DNA of 34,407 bases from Desulfurococcales archaeon (lineage in GTDB: Archaea > Thermoproteota > Thermoprotei_A > Sulfolobales > AG1), in NCBI GenBank assembly GCA_015521765.1, contig WANO01000010.1:1-34407 (forward strand), written 5' to 3'. Positions 16,457 to 24,469 of the stretch are shown piece after piece (within the stretch, counting starts at the first letter, position 1; each line of letters starts with the position of its first letter). Under the pieces are notes generated by a model. That model did no database searches. It saw only the letters and a program-made list of their open reading frames with translations, and was not told the DNA's origin. Position numbers and translations under genes: made by a program.

Positions 16457-16616
16457 TAACCTACCTGGACCTGGTTTTTGTTTTTGCTTATTGTAACTTT
16501 AGTTTAATCAAGGATATATAAAAAGTTTAATTATAAATGTGCTAAATTATTTTTTATTTTATCGTAAAAAATATAAACATCAAATACCAATACTATACTC
16601 ACACAAGGTGGGGTAT
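16457..16616. promoter_or_regulatory. Divergent promoter region between dppDF and dppABC
   Basis: 160 bases, very AT-rich. The plus strand has a TATA element AAATATAAAC (16569-16578) about 40 bases before dppA, with AAGGTGGGG at 16605-16613 as ribosome site. The minus-strand TATA for dppDF lies near 16514-16525. An 8+8 inverted repeat (16549-16556 with 16565-16572) sits upstream of the plus TATA. Confidence 0.5.
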
Positions 16617-18359
16617 ATGGCGAACAAAACCTTAATTATAGGAGTGATCCTCGCACTAGTAATTGTTGTCTCGGCTGTAGCCCTAATGTTCAACATGCAG
16701 CAACAACAGCCAACCCCGACACCAGCAACAACACCAAGGGAGGAGCCAGTCACCAAGACAACAATAACGACCCCGACACCAGCTAAACCTTCGCCAACAA
16801 CACCTAGGCCCTCTCCAACGCCAACACCAACCGAGACGCAGGTTGCTGAGCAGAAACCTGTGGAGGTTAGTCCATGCGTCAGGGAGGGTGGAACCCTGGT
16901 TATAGCTAATATAGCTGACGTATTGAGGCTTGATCCAGCACTGATAACCGATGTCCCAACAGCCAATGTTGCAGAGCTAATATTCGAGTTCCTGGTTGAT
17001 GTAGCGCCCAACGGAACATTCATCCCCGGCTTAGCGGAGAGATGGGAGGTTAGCCCCGACGCCAAGGAATGGACTTTCTACCTGAGGAAAGGAGTAAAGT
17101 TCCATGATGGCACACCGTTCAACGCTACAGCGGTTAAGTTCACTGCCGAGAGAACCATGGATCCTGAAACACAGTCGCCCGACGGCGAGCTGTTTAGAAA
17201 CACCATTGAGAGGGTAGAGGTTATAGATGAATACACAGTAAAGTTCGTGCTGAAGAAGCCATCTGCAGGATTCATATCACAGATCGTGAGGAACCAGGGG
17301 TTAATGATCGTTAGCCCAACAGCAGCAATGAAGTATGGTAAAGACTTCTCCAAGAACCCAGTTGGTACAGGGCCATTCATGTTTGTCGAGTGGGTTCCTG
17401 GAGATAGGGTTGTTCTAAAGAGATTCGACGAGTATTGGAAGGGTAAGCCCTGCCTGGAGGAGATCATCATAAAGCCCATACCAGAAAGCAGTGTTCAGGT
17501 CGCCTCTCTGCTAGCTGGTGATGTAGATGTTATATATGCTGTCTCTAGAGAGGATCTAGATAGGCTTGAGAGATCGCCGGATGTTGTGGTTTATAAGGTA
17601 CCTGGATTCACGGTGTTCGGAATAGTATTCAATGTAGAGCACGAGTTCTTTAAAGACGTTAGGGTTAGACAGGCGCTAAACTACGCTGTCGATAAAGACG
17701 CTATAGTTGAGACGCTGTTCAAGGGTATAGCTGTCAGAACCTACGGGCCCCTGCCGCCGTCTTCACCATACTATACCGAGAACGTGAATAAGTTCCCGTA
17801 CGACCCCGAGAAAGCTGCTCAGTTGCTGGAGGAGGCTGGGTGGAAGCTGGGTGATGATGGCATAAGGTATAAGGATGGTAAGCCGTTCAAGTTCTCCATA
17901 ATACTGCAGGAGGGTAAAGAGGCTGAGGAGCTTGTTCAGGCTGTAGCTGAGTACTGGAGAAGGATAGGTGTTATAGCTGAGTTACAGATCCTTGAGTACG
18001 GTACATGGGTCGATAAGCTCGTTTCACACGACTTCGAGGCTGGCTATATATGGTGGTCTGCGGGAAGCCCTGATCCGGATAACTTCCTGCCGTTCCTCTT
18101 CAGGTCTGATGGATGGGCTAATGTTGGGCTATACAGCAACCCCAAGGTTGATGAGCTGATAGATAAGGTTTCAGTAACGCCAGACTTCGAGGAGAGAAAG
18201 AGATACGCTGAGGAGGCCCAGAGATTGATTGTTGAGGACTCCTACTGGATATTCATATATAGCGGCCTCGACATCATAGCTATGAGGGACTATGTAAAGA
18301 ACTATGTGCACTCTCCATTTGAGAGGGACTACACGTTTGTGTATCTAGAGAAGGAGTGA
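16617..18359 (+). CDS. dppA: Peptide ABC transporter substrate-binding protein (family 5)
   Basis: A 580-residue extracellular binding protein of the DppA/OppA family. The N-terminus is a membrane segment (about 5-25), then an MQQQQ run and a Thr/Pro-rich spacer (about 30-75). The binding domain opens with REGGTLVIANIADVLRLDP and contains PEAKEWTF-like SPDAKEWTFYLRKGVKFHDG, the family signature. No lipobox cysteine or twin arginine is present, so it appears to be held by an uncleaved N-terminal anchor or type IV-pilin-like signal. The ATG at 16617, next to AAGGTGGGG, is chosen over the upstream frame extension to 16539, which encodes an unlikely leader. It is followed by dppB after 9 bases. 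Confidence 0.9.
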   Translation: MANKTLIIGVILALVIVVSAVALMFNMQQQQPTPTPATTPREEPVTKTTITTPTPAKPSPTTPRPSPTPTPTETQVAEQKPVEVSPCVREGGTLVIANIADVLRLDPALITDVPTANVAELIFEFLVDVAPNGTFIPGLAERWEVSPDAKEWTFYLRKGVKFHDGTPFNATAVKFTAERTMDPETQSPDGELFRNTIERVEVIDEYTVKFVLKKPSAGFISQIVRNQGLMIVSPTAAMKYGKDFSKNPVGTGPFMFVEWVPGDRVVLKRFDEYWKGKPCLEEIIIKPIPESSVQVASLLAGDVDVIYAVSREDLDRLERSPDVVVYKVPGFTVFGIVFNVEHEFFKDVRVRQALNYAVDKDAIVETLFKGIAVRTYGPLPPSSPYYTENVNKFPYDPEKAAQLLEEAGWKLGDDGIRYKDGKPFKFSIILQEGKEAEELVQAVAEYWRRIGVIAELQILEYGTWVDKLVSHDFEAGYIWWSAGSPDPDNFLPFLFRSDGWANVGLYSNPKVDELIDKVSVTPDFEERKRYAEEAQRLIVEDSYWIFIYSGLDIIAMRDYVKNYVHSPFERDYTFVYLEKE

Positions 18360-18368
18360 GGGGTATAG

Positions 18369-19316
18369 ATGAGCCTGGCTAGATATATACTATATAGATT
18401 TTTTCTCATGATACCCACCCTACTTATTATAACGTTCATCGTGTTCTCCCTGATCCACTTTATACCGGGGGACCCCATAAGAGCCATAGCCGGAATCAAT
18501 GCTTCACCCGAGGATATCGAGAGAATCAAGAGGGAGATGGGGTGGTACGACCCTATACATGTGCAGTATTTTAGATGGCTATCCAAGGTGGTTACCGGAG
18601 ATCTTGGAAAGTCGATCAGAACAGGCTACGAGGTTAGCGAAATTATAGCTCGCACACTCCCGAACACCCTGGAGCTAGCTGTGCTCAGCATGGCTTTCGC
18701 TTTATCCATGGGGATACCTGTGGGGATATACGCCGCCTATAAGAGGGGGTCCCCTATAGATAGGGCTATAATCCTTCTAAGCCTAACCGGATCATCGTTT
18801 CCCCAATTCCTTATAGGCCTGGTCCTAATATATGTTGTGTCAGTAGAGCTAAATCTTCTCCCGTCGGCAGGGAAGCAGGGGCCAATATATACTCTAGAGG
18901 GCTTCAAATCAGCCTTGATGCCGGCCCTAACACTAAGCCTATATAGCGCTGGGATAATCGCTAGGATAACCAGATCATCAACAGCCAAGGTCTTCTCAGA
19001 GCTCTACACCCTCTATGCCCAAGCCAAGGGTTTGCCGAAGAGAACAGTTATCTTTAGGCATGTACTGAGGAACTCCCTAATTCCGGTAATATCGATAGCC
19101 GGCATACAGTTCGGCTTTCTAATGGGTGGCGCAGTGATAGTTGAAACAATATTTGCCTGGCCTGGAATCGGCAGACAGCTTGTCGATGCAATAATATCGA
19201 GGGACTACATCCTTGTGCAGGGTATAGTGCTTGTATATACCGTGCTCTTCATGGTTCTCAACCTTATAGTTGATATAAGCTACAAGATTCTAGATCCGAG
19301 GGTCGAGCTAAAATGA
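18369..19316 (+). CDS. dppB: Peptide ABC transporter permease (DppB type)
   Basis: A 315-residue permease. It has the typical N-terminal segment LYRFFLMIPTLLIITFIVFSL, the sequence HFIPGDP and an EAA loop ending QAKGLPKRTVIFRHVLRNSL, with about six membrane segments in total. The ATG at 18369 follows GAGGGG. Its stop overlaps the dppC start in ATGA, so the two are translationally coupled. Subunit of the peptide importer with DppC. Confidence 0.92.
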   Translation: MSLARYILYRFFLMIPTLLIITFIVFSLIHFIPGDPIRAIAGINASPEDIERIKREMGWYDPIHVQYFRWLSKVVTGDLGKSIRTGYEVSEIIARTLPNTLELAVLSMAFALSMGIPVGIYAAYKRGSPIDRAIILLSLTGSSFPQFLIGLVLIYVVSVELNLLPSAGKQGPIYTLEGFKSALMPALTLSLYSAGIIARITRSSTAKVFSELYTLYAQAKGLPKRTVIFRHVLRNSLIPVISIAGIQFGFLMGGAVIVETIFAWPGIGRQLVDAIISRDYILVQGIVLVYTVLFMVLNLIVDISYKILDPRVELK

Positions 19317-20191
19317 AGGCTCTAAGAGTAAGGAGAGCATCATCGAAAGCAGGTGTGAGGGGGCCTCTAGGCCTAGCTTTCCACGCCTTATTTCGGACTA
19401 AGACAGGTCTTTTTGGAGTTGGTGTTGTTGTGTTTTTCTCTCTGATGGGTGTTTTGGCTCCTTTTATAGCTCCATACGATCCGTATGAGCAGAGCGTGCT
19501 CAACAGGCTTAAGCCACCATCATGGGAGCATCCGCTTGGAACCGATGAGTTCGGGAGGGATATACTCACCAGAATAATGTATGGTGCTAAAACAACCCTT
19601 ATGGCTGGCGTCGTAACCGTGCTGATGGCCCTCTCGATAGGGTTGCCTCTCGGCCTTATAGCTGGGTACTACGGGGGATATATAGATCATATAGTGTCTA
19701 GAGGCGCCGATATCCTTCTAGCATTCCCGGGATACCTACTTGCTTTAGCTATAGTAGCGTTCCTCGGCCCCGGACTGTTCAATGCTATGCTTGCTGTAGC
19801 TATCTTCCTGATACCTATATATATTAGAACAATCAGGGGGATCGTTCTATCCGTAAAGAACCTCGAATACATAGAAGCCTCAAAGGTCTTCGGCACGGGG
19901 TCCCTATCTATAATGAAGGACCATATATTCCCAAACGTGATACCCGAGCTTATAGTGCTTACAACATTCAGCACTGCGGACGCAATACTGGTTACGTCAG
20001 CCCTAAGCTTCCTTGGGTTGGGAGCCCAGCCCCCCGAGCCTGAATGGGGATTGATGGCTAGTTCGGGGAGATACTATCTAGCTGCTGCACCCTGGGTCTC
20101 TATATTTCCTGCGGCAATGATCTTTCTTGTTGTCCTGGCTTTCAATCTGATTGGGGAGGCGCTTGTTGATACTCTTATAAAGAGAAGATAG
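19313..20191 (+). CDS. dppC: Peptide ABC transporter permease (DppC type)
   Basis: A 292-residue permease. The family motif PLGTDEFGRDILTRIMYGA lies after membrane segment 1, and the EAA loop reads YIEASKVFGTGSLSIMKDHIFPN. FLGLGAQPPEPEWGLM near the C-terminus is a DppC/OppC signature. It is coupled to dppB by a 4-base overlap and ends the dppABC run. Confidence 0.92.
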   Translation: MKALRVRRASSKAGVRGPLGLAFHALFRTKTGLFGVGVVVFFSLMGVLAPFIAPYDPYEQSVLNRLKPPSWEHPLGTDEFGRDILTRIMYGAKTTLMAGVVTVLMALSIGLPLGLIAGYYGGYIDHIVSRGADILLAFPGYLLALAIVAFLGPGLFNAMLAVAIFLIPIYIRTIRGIVLSVKNLEYIEASKVFGTGSLSIMKDHIFPNVIPELIVLTTFSTADAILVTSALSFLGLGAQPPEPEWGLMASSGRYYLAAAPWVSIFPAAMIFLVVLAFNLIGEALVDTLIKRR

Positions 20192-20236
20192 ATCATGCTA
20201 CTTACCTGGCGTATGGGTTAATATGAACTTTTGATC

Positions 20237-20245
20237 TTTTATATC
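20237..20245 (+). promoter_or_regulatory. TATA box for the unknown gene pair at 20277-21397
   Basis: TTTTATATC is centred about 36 bases before ATG 20277. The predicted start near 20267 leaves a very short leader holding only part of the GGTGAG motif. Confidence 0.4.
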
Positions 20246-20276
20246 TCCATACCCTATATCTATGGTGAGAGTATCT

Positions 20277-20909
20277 ATGGATAAGAAAGAGGAGAGAATG
20301 CATCTTCTACAGAGGCTCTTCGACGACTTCACGTTGCTTGAGATCGGAAAAAGCATCGGGGATGAGTACGCGCTGAGATTCAACGATCTGGGATACGATG
20401 AGGCCTACAACTATTTTGATAGGTTATCGCTCCTTGAGAGGCTCGCCTCTAGACTTTCCGATGATCAGCTAGTCAGTATAGTGGATAAATATAGGGAGGA
20501 ACTCCCCCCAGATGTAGCTTTCATAGGTAGGTACTACACGTATATGCCTGATAATAGGAGGCTGTATATTAAGTCTATATGGGATCACTTGAGGAAGAAG
20601 ATCTGGGAGCTCTGCAGAGACTACGGTGATCTAGCCTACAGGGTTCTAGATAAGCTGATAAAGATGAAGCGTGACTGGAGCTACTACAGCGATGTAGAAT
20701 ACCCGAGACTCATAAGATCACTCGCGGAGGAGCATGGAATATCTAGAGACGATGCCGACAGCATAATTAGTGTTTTGAGGGAGCTATATATAGTTAGGCT
20801 TGAGGGCGACCTGATAAAGATCTTTAGAGAGGCCCGAGAATTCCTAGACGAGCTATATATTGAGCTAGATAGAAAATGCCTGAGTGCTAAACCAAGCGAA
20901 ACAGAATAG
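20277..20909 (+). CDS. Unknown helical protein, possibly with a C-terminal winged helix
   Basis: About 210 residues, highly charged and mostly helical, without membrane segments. I do not recognise the family. The C-terminal third (LIRSLAEEHGISRDDADSII, then VLRELYIVRLEGDLIKIF) has the rhythm of a winged-helix domain. The ATG at 20277 follows GGTGAG with good spacing. ATG 20262 is an alternative, but it lies at or before the start site predicted from the TATA box TTTTATATC (20237-20245). It precedes the next unknown gene by 35 bases, so the two may form an operon. Confidence 0.65.
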   Translation: MDKKEERMHLLQRLFDDFTLLEIGKSIGDEYALRFNDLGYDEAYNYFDRLSLLERLASRLSDDQLVSIVDKYREELPPDVAFIGRYYTYMPDNRRLYIKSIWDHLRKKIWELCRDYGDLAYRVLDKLIKMKRDWSYYSDVEYPRLIRSLAEEHGISRDDADSIISVLRELYIVRLEGDLIKIFREAREFLDELYIELDRKCLSAKPSETE

Positions 20910-20944
20910 AGCCTCTAAAAACAATAATATATACGGTGGGCCAG

Positions 20945-21397
20945 ATGGGTATAGAGCTCCACGAATCTAAAGAGGAGTTATCGAGGGATATCGAGAGGGT
21001 TAAAGAGTACGAGATGCTGTATCCCCAATACTACTATAGAGAGCCGAAAGTTGTGGAGGTATCTACAGGATTAATTATAGCCGCTAGATTCGCCGACAAG
21101 ATAAGAAGGATAATCTTCGCGGTGTTCGGGAAGATACTTTCGGAGGATATTATTCTTAGGGACGTGTCGGAATTCAATAGGAAGCTCTACAAGATGATGA
21201 TTGAGAGGAATATAGACAAGCTAGATATAGTTAGAATCAGGTTCAGGGTAGGCTATGACCCCGAGAATAAGAGGCTCGTGTTTGATGAGCCACAGATAAC
21301 TAGATATGTTGAGGAATCCAAGTTAAAGGAGTGCCAGGAGGCTCTAGATGCTTTGAAAAAGATCCTGGATATAGCTTCAAAGACACTAAAGCAGTAG
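20945..21397 (+). CDS. Conserved-looking small archaeal protein (DUF2258-like?)
   Basis: 150 residues. The segment STGLIIAARFADKIRRIIFA, roughly a third of the way in, resembles the opening of the DUF2258 family of crenarchaeal proteins, an assignment from memory with moderate confidence. The rest is charged alpha/beta with a helical C-terminus. The ATG at 20945 follows GGTGGG; the GTG at 20936 lies inside that ribosome site and is less likely. It probably shares a transcript with the 210-residue gene before it. No function can be stated. Confidence 0.65.
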   Translation: MGIELHESKEELSRDIERVKEYEMLYPQYYYREPKVVEVSTGLIIAARFADKIRRIIFAVFGKILSEDIILRDVSEFNRKLYKMMIERNIDKLDIVRIRFRVGYDPENKRLVFDEPQITRYVEESKLKECQEALDALKKILDIASKTLKQ

Positions 21398-21471
21398 CTG
21401 CAATAGCTCTATACGGTCCGGGCTTGGTGTAGTGATAGAGATCTTTATCCAAACCTATCTACTGATCGATT

Positions 21472-21843
21472 TTATCTCTTGGAGCAACATGGGCAGTCGA
21501 AGTCTATTTTAGATTGGTCATCTATCTCCTCTAGATCGAGCCCCCTAGCCCCAATATGTTTCTCCAGGTCGTTCAGCGAGCCCTCAAACCTATAGATCTT
21601 CAACCCAAGCTCCTTCAATGCCTTAAATCCCTCAACCCCTATCCTAGAGACTACAACTCCAGTAACCCCTATAGGTATAAGCTTCATAGCCATCTGAGAT
21701 ATCTTCGCCACACCACTAGCTCCATCGGCAAGCTTCATCGTTCTTATGGGTCTGCAGCATGATGATACATCGATAACTAGACACGCCTCAGAATCGACCG
21801 GGTTTGATATGTTGCCCCCTTTCAGCATTACGGCAATCCTCAA
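21472..21843 (-). CDS. NifX/NifB-type dinitrogenase cofactor-like domain protein
   Basis: A 123-residue protein of the NifX/NifB C-terminal-like (Fe-Mo cofactor biosynthesis) family: MRIAVMLKGG at the start, DVSSCC near 30 and the GVTGVVVSRIGVEGFKAL core. Archaeal members occur without nitrogenase and are thought to handle metal clusters. A Cys pair (C29-C30) and a C-terminal cysteine cluster (C117, C119, C120) could bind metal. TTG 21843 is the start, preceded by GGGG and a TATA-like run. It is divergent from the thioferritin gene with a 65-base gap. Confidence 0.8.
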   Translation of the reverse strand: MRIAVMLKGGNISNPVDSEACLVIDVSSCCRPIRTMKLADGASGVAKISQMAMKLIPIGVTGVVVSRIGVEGFKALKELGLKIYRFEGSLNDLEKHIGARGLDLEEIDDQSKIDFDCPCCSKR

Positions 21844-21908
21844 TTATTAACCCCGTTATTTATTTATCGTTAAATAACTATATAGCCTATAATATATGGT
21901 GGAATACA
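21844..21908. promoter_or_regulatory. Shared promoter of the NifX-like gene and the thioferritin gene
   Basis: A 65-base AT-rich gap with TATA-like runs usable in both directions: TTATTTATTTATCG near 21857-21869 and CTATATAG at 21878-21885. GGTGG at 21899-21903 is the ribosome site for the TTG at 21909. The compact layout suggests joint control, perhaps by iron or oxidative stress (inferred). Confidence 0.4.
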
Positions 21909-22436
21909 TTGTCGAGGCATATAGGACACGAGTTCTCGGGCAACCTCGATAGAGATAAGCTTGTTAAGAAGCTCCTCTCGCTATTTGCGGATGAGTGGGT
22001 TGCGGCATACTACTACATGTATACTGCCATGGCTATAAAGGGGCCAAACTCCGAGGAGATAGCTGAGCTGTTTATGAGGGAGGCTAAAGAAGAGATCAAT
22101 AAGCACGCGAACATGATCGCGCAGAGGCTGCAGGAACTGGATGTTGAGCCGCCTAAAAACTTCAAGGAGCTCTACGATATATCTGGCTGTAAGTACCCTG
22201 AGCTCCCCGAAGATCCATACGATATCGACGGGTTCATTATAGCTGCTATAAAGGCCGAGATATGCGCTATAAAGGGATATAAAGACCTATACGACTTTGT
22301 CCATGGCCCCGACCCCGTTACCGAGGAGCTGGCCGAGGAGCTGATTAAGGATGAGACTAGACATAGAACAGAGCTGTATAACCTCTTAAGTAGAGATGGA
22401 GTTAAGAGGCTTGAAAAGGAGCTCGAAAAAATATAG
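21909..22436 (+). CDS. DPSL thioferritin (Dps-like ferritin-family protein)
   Basis: 175 residues forming a four-helix ferritin-like protein. Di-iron ligands are visible as E29 (ADEWVAAYYY), E62 and H66 (EEINKHAN), E117 (KAEIC) and E149 with H152 (DETRHRTEL). C94 and C119, 25 residues apart, match the conserved cysteine pair that defines archaeal DPSL/thioferritins, which assemble 12-mer cages and oxidise iron using peroxide. The frame is open back to 21804, but those codons lie inside the divergent NifX-like gene. TTG 21909 after GGTGG is therefore chosen and gives the normal length. Expected role: protection from iron-driven oxidative damage. Confidence 0.88.
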   Translation: MSRHIGHEFSGNLDRDKLVKKLLSLFADEWVAAYYYMYTAMAIKGPNSEEIAELFMREAKEEINKHANMIAQRLQELDVEPPKNFKELYDISGCKYPELPEDPYDIDGFIIAAIKAEICAIKGYKDLYDFVHGPDPVTEELAEELIKDETRHRTELYNLLSRDGVKRLEKELEKI

Positions 22437-22504
22437 ATTTAGAAGTCTCCACATGTTTTTAGGTATCGCTTCTTTCTCCTTGCTTTGTGTGGGATGATCC
22501 GTAT

Positions 22505-23053
22505 ATGGGTCGTGAGGAAGAGCCTGAACCCAGATCTGTTTCAAGCAGCACTCTATGCAGAGGAAAGAGGTATTCGCTAAAGAGCGTAAAGGTCTATTTC
22601 GATGAGAAAACTATAGTTAGAGATCTTCTCGAGCATCCAGGATCAGTTGTGGTAATCCCACTACTAGACGGCGGCAAGGTGATTATGCTTAGGCAGTTTA
22701 GGATAGGGCCAATGAAGTGGGTCTGGGAACTGCCAGCAGGAACTATAGAGCATGGAGAGGACCCCAAAGAAACCGCTATGAGGGAGCTGATTGAGGAGAC
22801 CGGATATAGGGCTGGAAAAATGGATATAGTTTTCAAGATGTATCCTACCCCCGGGGTTAGTAGCGAGATCATGTATATCTATATAGCTAGAAACCTGGAA
22901 TATGTAGGGACCTCACACCAGGAGGATGAGTATATCAGGGTAGCCGTTCTGGAGCTCAACGATGTTTATGGAATGATTGAAAGGAACGAGATAGATGATG
23001 GCAAGACTATAGCCGCGTTGCTGTACTATAGGTTTTTTGTCGAGGGTAGATAG
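22505..23053 (+). CDS. Nudix hydrolase, ADP-ribose pyrophosphatase type
   Basis: A cytosolic Nudix enzyme of about 182 residues. The complete Nudix box is GTIEHGEDPKETAMRELIEE followed by TGY, giving G-x5-E-x7-R-E-x2-E-E-x-G. The upstream strand VVVIPLLDGGKVIMLRQFRIG and the downstream PTPGVSSEIMY are typical of ADP-ribose pyrophosphatases, which split ADP-ribose into AMP and ribose phosphate. The ATG at 22505 follows GGGATGATC. A GTG at 22487 gives six more residues and no ribosome site. It lies 50 bases or more after the thioferritin gene on the same strand. Confidence 0.87.
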   Translation: MGREEEPEPRSVSSSTLCRGKRYSLKSVKVYFDEKTIVRDLLEHPGSVVVIPLLDGGKVIMLRQFRIGPMKWVWELPAGTIEHGEDPKETAMRELIEETGYRAGKMDIVFKMYPTPGVSSEIMYIYIARNLEYVGTSHQEDEYIRVAVLELNDVYGMIERNEIDDGKTIAALLYYRFFVEGR

Positions 23054-23088
23054 CTAGCTGAATCTAAGGGCTGGAACCGTTCATCTGG

Positions 23089-24141
23089 TTATCTATATAT
23101 TTGGTTGAGTATTTCTGTGGCTATCTCTATCTGCTGGCCTATATCTAGGTTCCTGGCCAGTCCACCTACACCTGCTGGGTATAGATTGTGTGATCTGAGT
23201 TCATCAACTACTTTCCATATCTCGGTCTCGTTGGATTCTACTGGGTGGATGTAGGGTATAACATATATTCTTTCAGCCGCAACCTGGGATCTCTCCCTGA
23301 TTACTTTAGCCCATCTCAGCTCAGCTATAACCCTAGAGACTGCATCCGGCGGAGGCGGGTTTCCCTTGCAGTAGCTCAGTATTGATGAGACCACAGTGAA
23401 ACCCTTAAACGAGTATGTCTTATCTAGCCTGCTTAGATTAACCACTGTATGTATTCTGGAGGCTCTACCCCCGTGTATGCCTATATCCCACTCCATGGGG
23501 TCCCTTCTAACCCCGAGAACTATATTGAGCAGGTTCACCCATCTAACTCTATATATATCGCTCAGGCCACCCTTATCTATCTGCTTGGGGGGTATAGCCT
23601 CGACAACTAGCTCGATGGGGTAGGAGGCTATCAGATACCTATACCTCACTACTCTACCGTTCCTCAATACGGCTATTTTTCTGTATAGATCTATCCTCCT
23701 GGGCGTGTATGGGAGATACTCCACGCAGGGACCCCTAAATATACTTCTTAGATGGGGGCCCCAGCCGCCCTCCGGATAGCATAGGGGACCTCCAGAAATC
23801 ATCCCCTCCGGGATCCACCAGGGCTTTAGATCCGCATCCATCCAGCAGTTGATCTTATCTATGTATCTGCCCTGCTTAAGTATATCTATCCTTCTCTCTA
23901 TACAGCGGAGCTTTATACCCAGCTCTCCAAGGATCTCTATATACCTCTCATCTATAAACTGTGGGAACTTCTCGAACTTAAATCCTGCACCAGTTGATGT
24001 TCCATAGAATCCTCCTGGCTCCAGGGCGGAGTCCACCACCATTATCCTTCTCTCTCCTCCTCGGCATAGGTTATGTACTATCCATGCCGATGATAGATCG
24101 CTGCCTATAACTAGGTATTTCCTTTCCTCCAATAGATGCAC
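23089..24141 (-). CDS. Probable FAD-dependent oxidoreductase (amine oxidase/protoporphyrinogen oxidase-like)
   Basis: 350 residues. The N-terminus (YLVIGSDLSSAWIVHNL, then RIMVVDSALEPGGFYGT) looks like a Rossmann dinucleotide site, and the C-terminal GVGGLARNLDIGQQIEIATE is the FAD-contacting segment of the phytoene desaturase/PPOX/galactopyranose mutase group. The usual GxGxxG is degenerate here (G13-S-D-L-S-S-A), so binding may be altered. The GTG at 24141 is given as start. TTG 24132, preceded by GGTG, is equally plausible. The gene follows the 87-residue gene by only 3 bases, so they form an operon. Substrate unknown. Confidence 0.65.
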   Translation of the reverse strand: MHLLEERKYLVIGSDLSSAWIVHNLCRGGERRIMVVDSALEPGGFYGTSTGAGFKFEKFPQFIDERYIEILGELGIKLRCIERRIDILKQGRYIDKINCWMDADLKPWWIPEGMISGGPLCYPEGGWGPHLRSIFRGPCVEYLPYTPRRIDLYRKIAVLRNGRVVRYRYLIASYPIELVVEAIPPKQIDKGGLSDIYRVRWVNLLNIVLGVRRDPMEWDIGIHGGRASRIHTVVNLSRLDKTYSFKGFTVVSSILSYCKGNPPPPDAVSRVIAELRWAKVIRERSQVAAERIYVIPYIHPVESNETEIWKVVDELRSHNLYPAGVGGLARNLDIGQQIEIATEILNQIYR

Positions 24142-24144
24142 CAG

Positions 24145-24408
24145 CTACTGTGCTGATACCACTAGCACACATTTATCCTCTCTACCCACTTTCGATAGGG
24201 TATCAACCATATCTGGGTCTGTTAGGGCTATTCTGTAGAGATCATCGGGATCGTCTATACAGAGAACCTCAACTCTATAGCTGGTCGATCTTCTTATAGC
24301 CTCAGATAGAATAGAGAGGCTCTCTTTGTCTCCTATATCCAGTATTGCCGTATACGTTAGCCTCACGTATGTGCCTAGGGGTCCCTTCACGTGTGAGAAC
24401 CATATCAA
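24145..24408 (-). CDS. Small unknown protein upstream of the FAD-type enzyme
   Basis: 87 residues, soluble, unrecognised. It begins MIWFSHVKGPLGTYVRLTYT and has a helix/strand pattern ending CVLVVSAQ, possibly a small alpha/beta fold. The frame is open to 24570, but that extension would run into the divergent gene at 24470. TTG 24408 lies downstream of a TATA-like TTTTATTA and is the better start. It is separated from the FAD-type gene by 3 bases, suggesting that the products work together. Confidence 0.55.
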   Translation of the reverse strand: MIWFSHVKGPLGTYVRLTYTAILDIGDKESLSILSEAIRRSTSYRVEVLCIDDPDDLYRIALTDPDMVDTLSKVGREDKCVLVVSAQ

Positions 24409-24424
24409 GTAATTATCCCTATAA

Positions 24425-24444
24425 CTTATATACGTAATAAAACC
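24425..24444. promoter_or_regulatory. Single A/T element serving two divergent starts
   Basis: CTTATATACGTAATAAAACC lies about midway between TTG 24408 (minus) and ATG 24470 (plus), roughly 30 bases from each. It offers TATA-like boxes in both directions. Promoter function is inferred from spacing. Confidence 0.35.
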
Positions 24445-24469
24445 TAATACCCTATCTAATAGATTAATC

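Noticed and set aside
16580-17065. 161-residue minus-strand frame rich in Val/Gly
   Set aside because: Mirror image of the Thr/Pro-rich spacer codons of dppA; no start signal.
18329-18586. 85-residue minus-strand frame
   Set aside because: Lies across the dppA/dppB junction, antisense to both.
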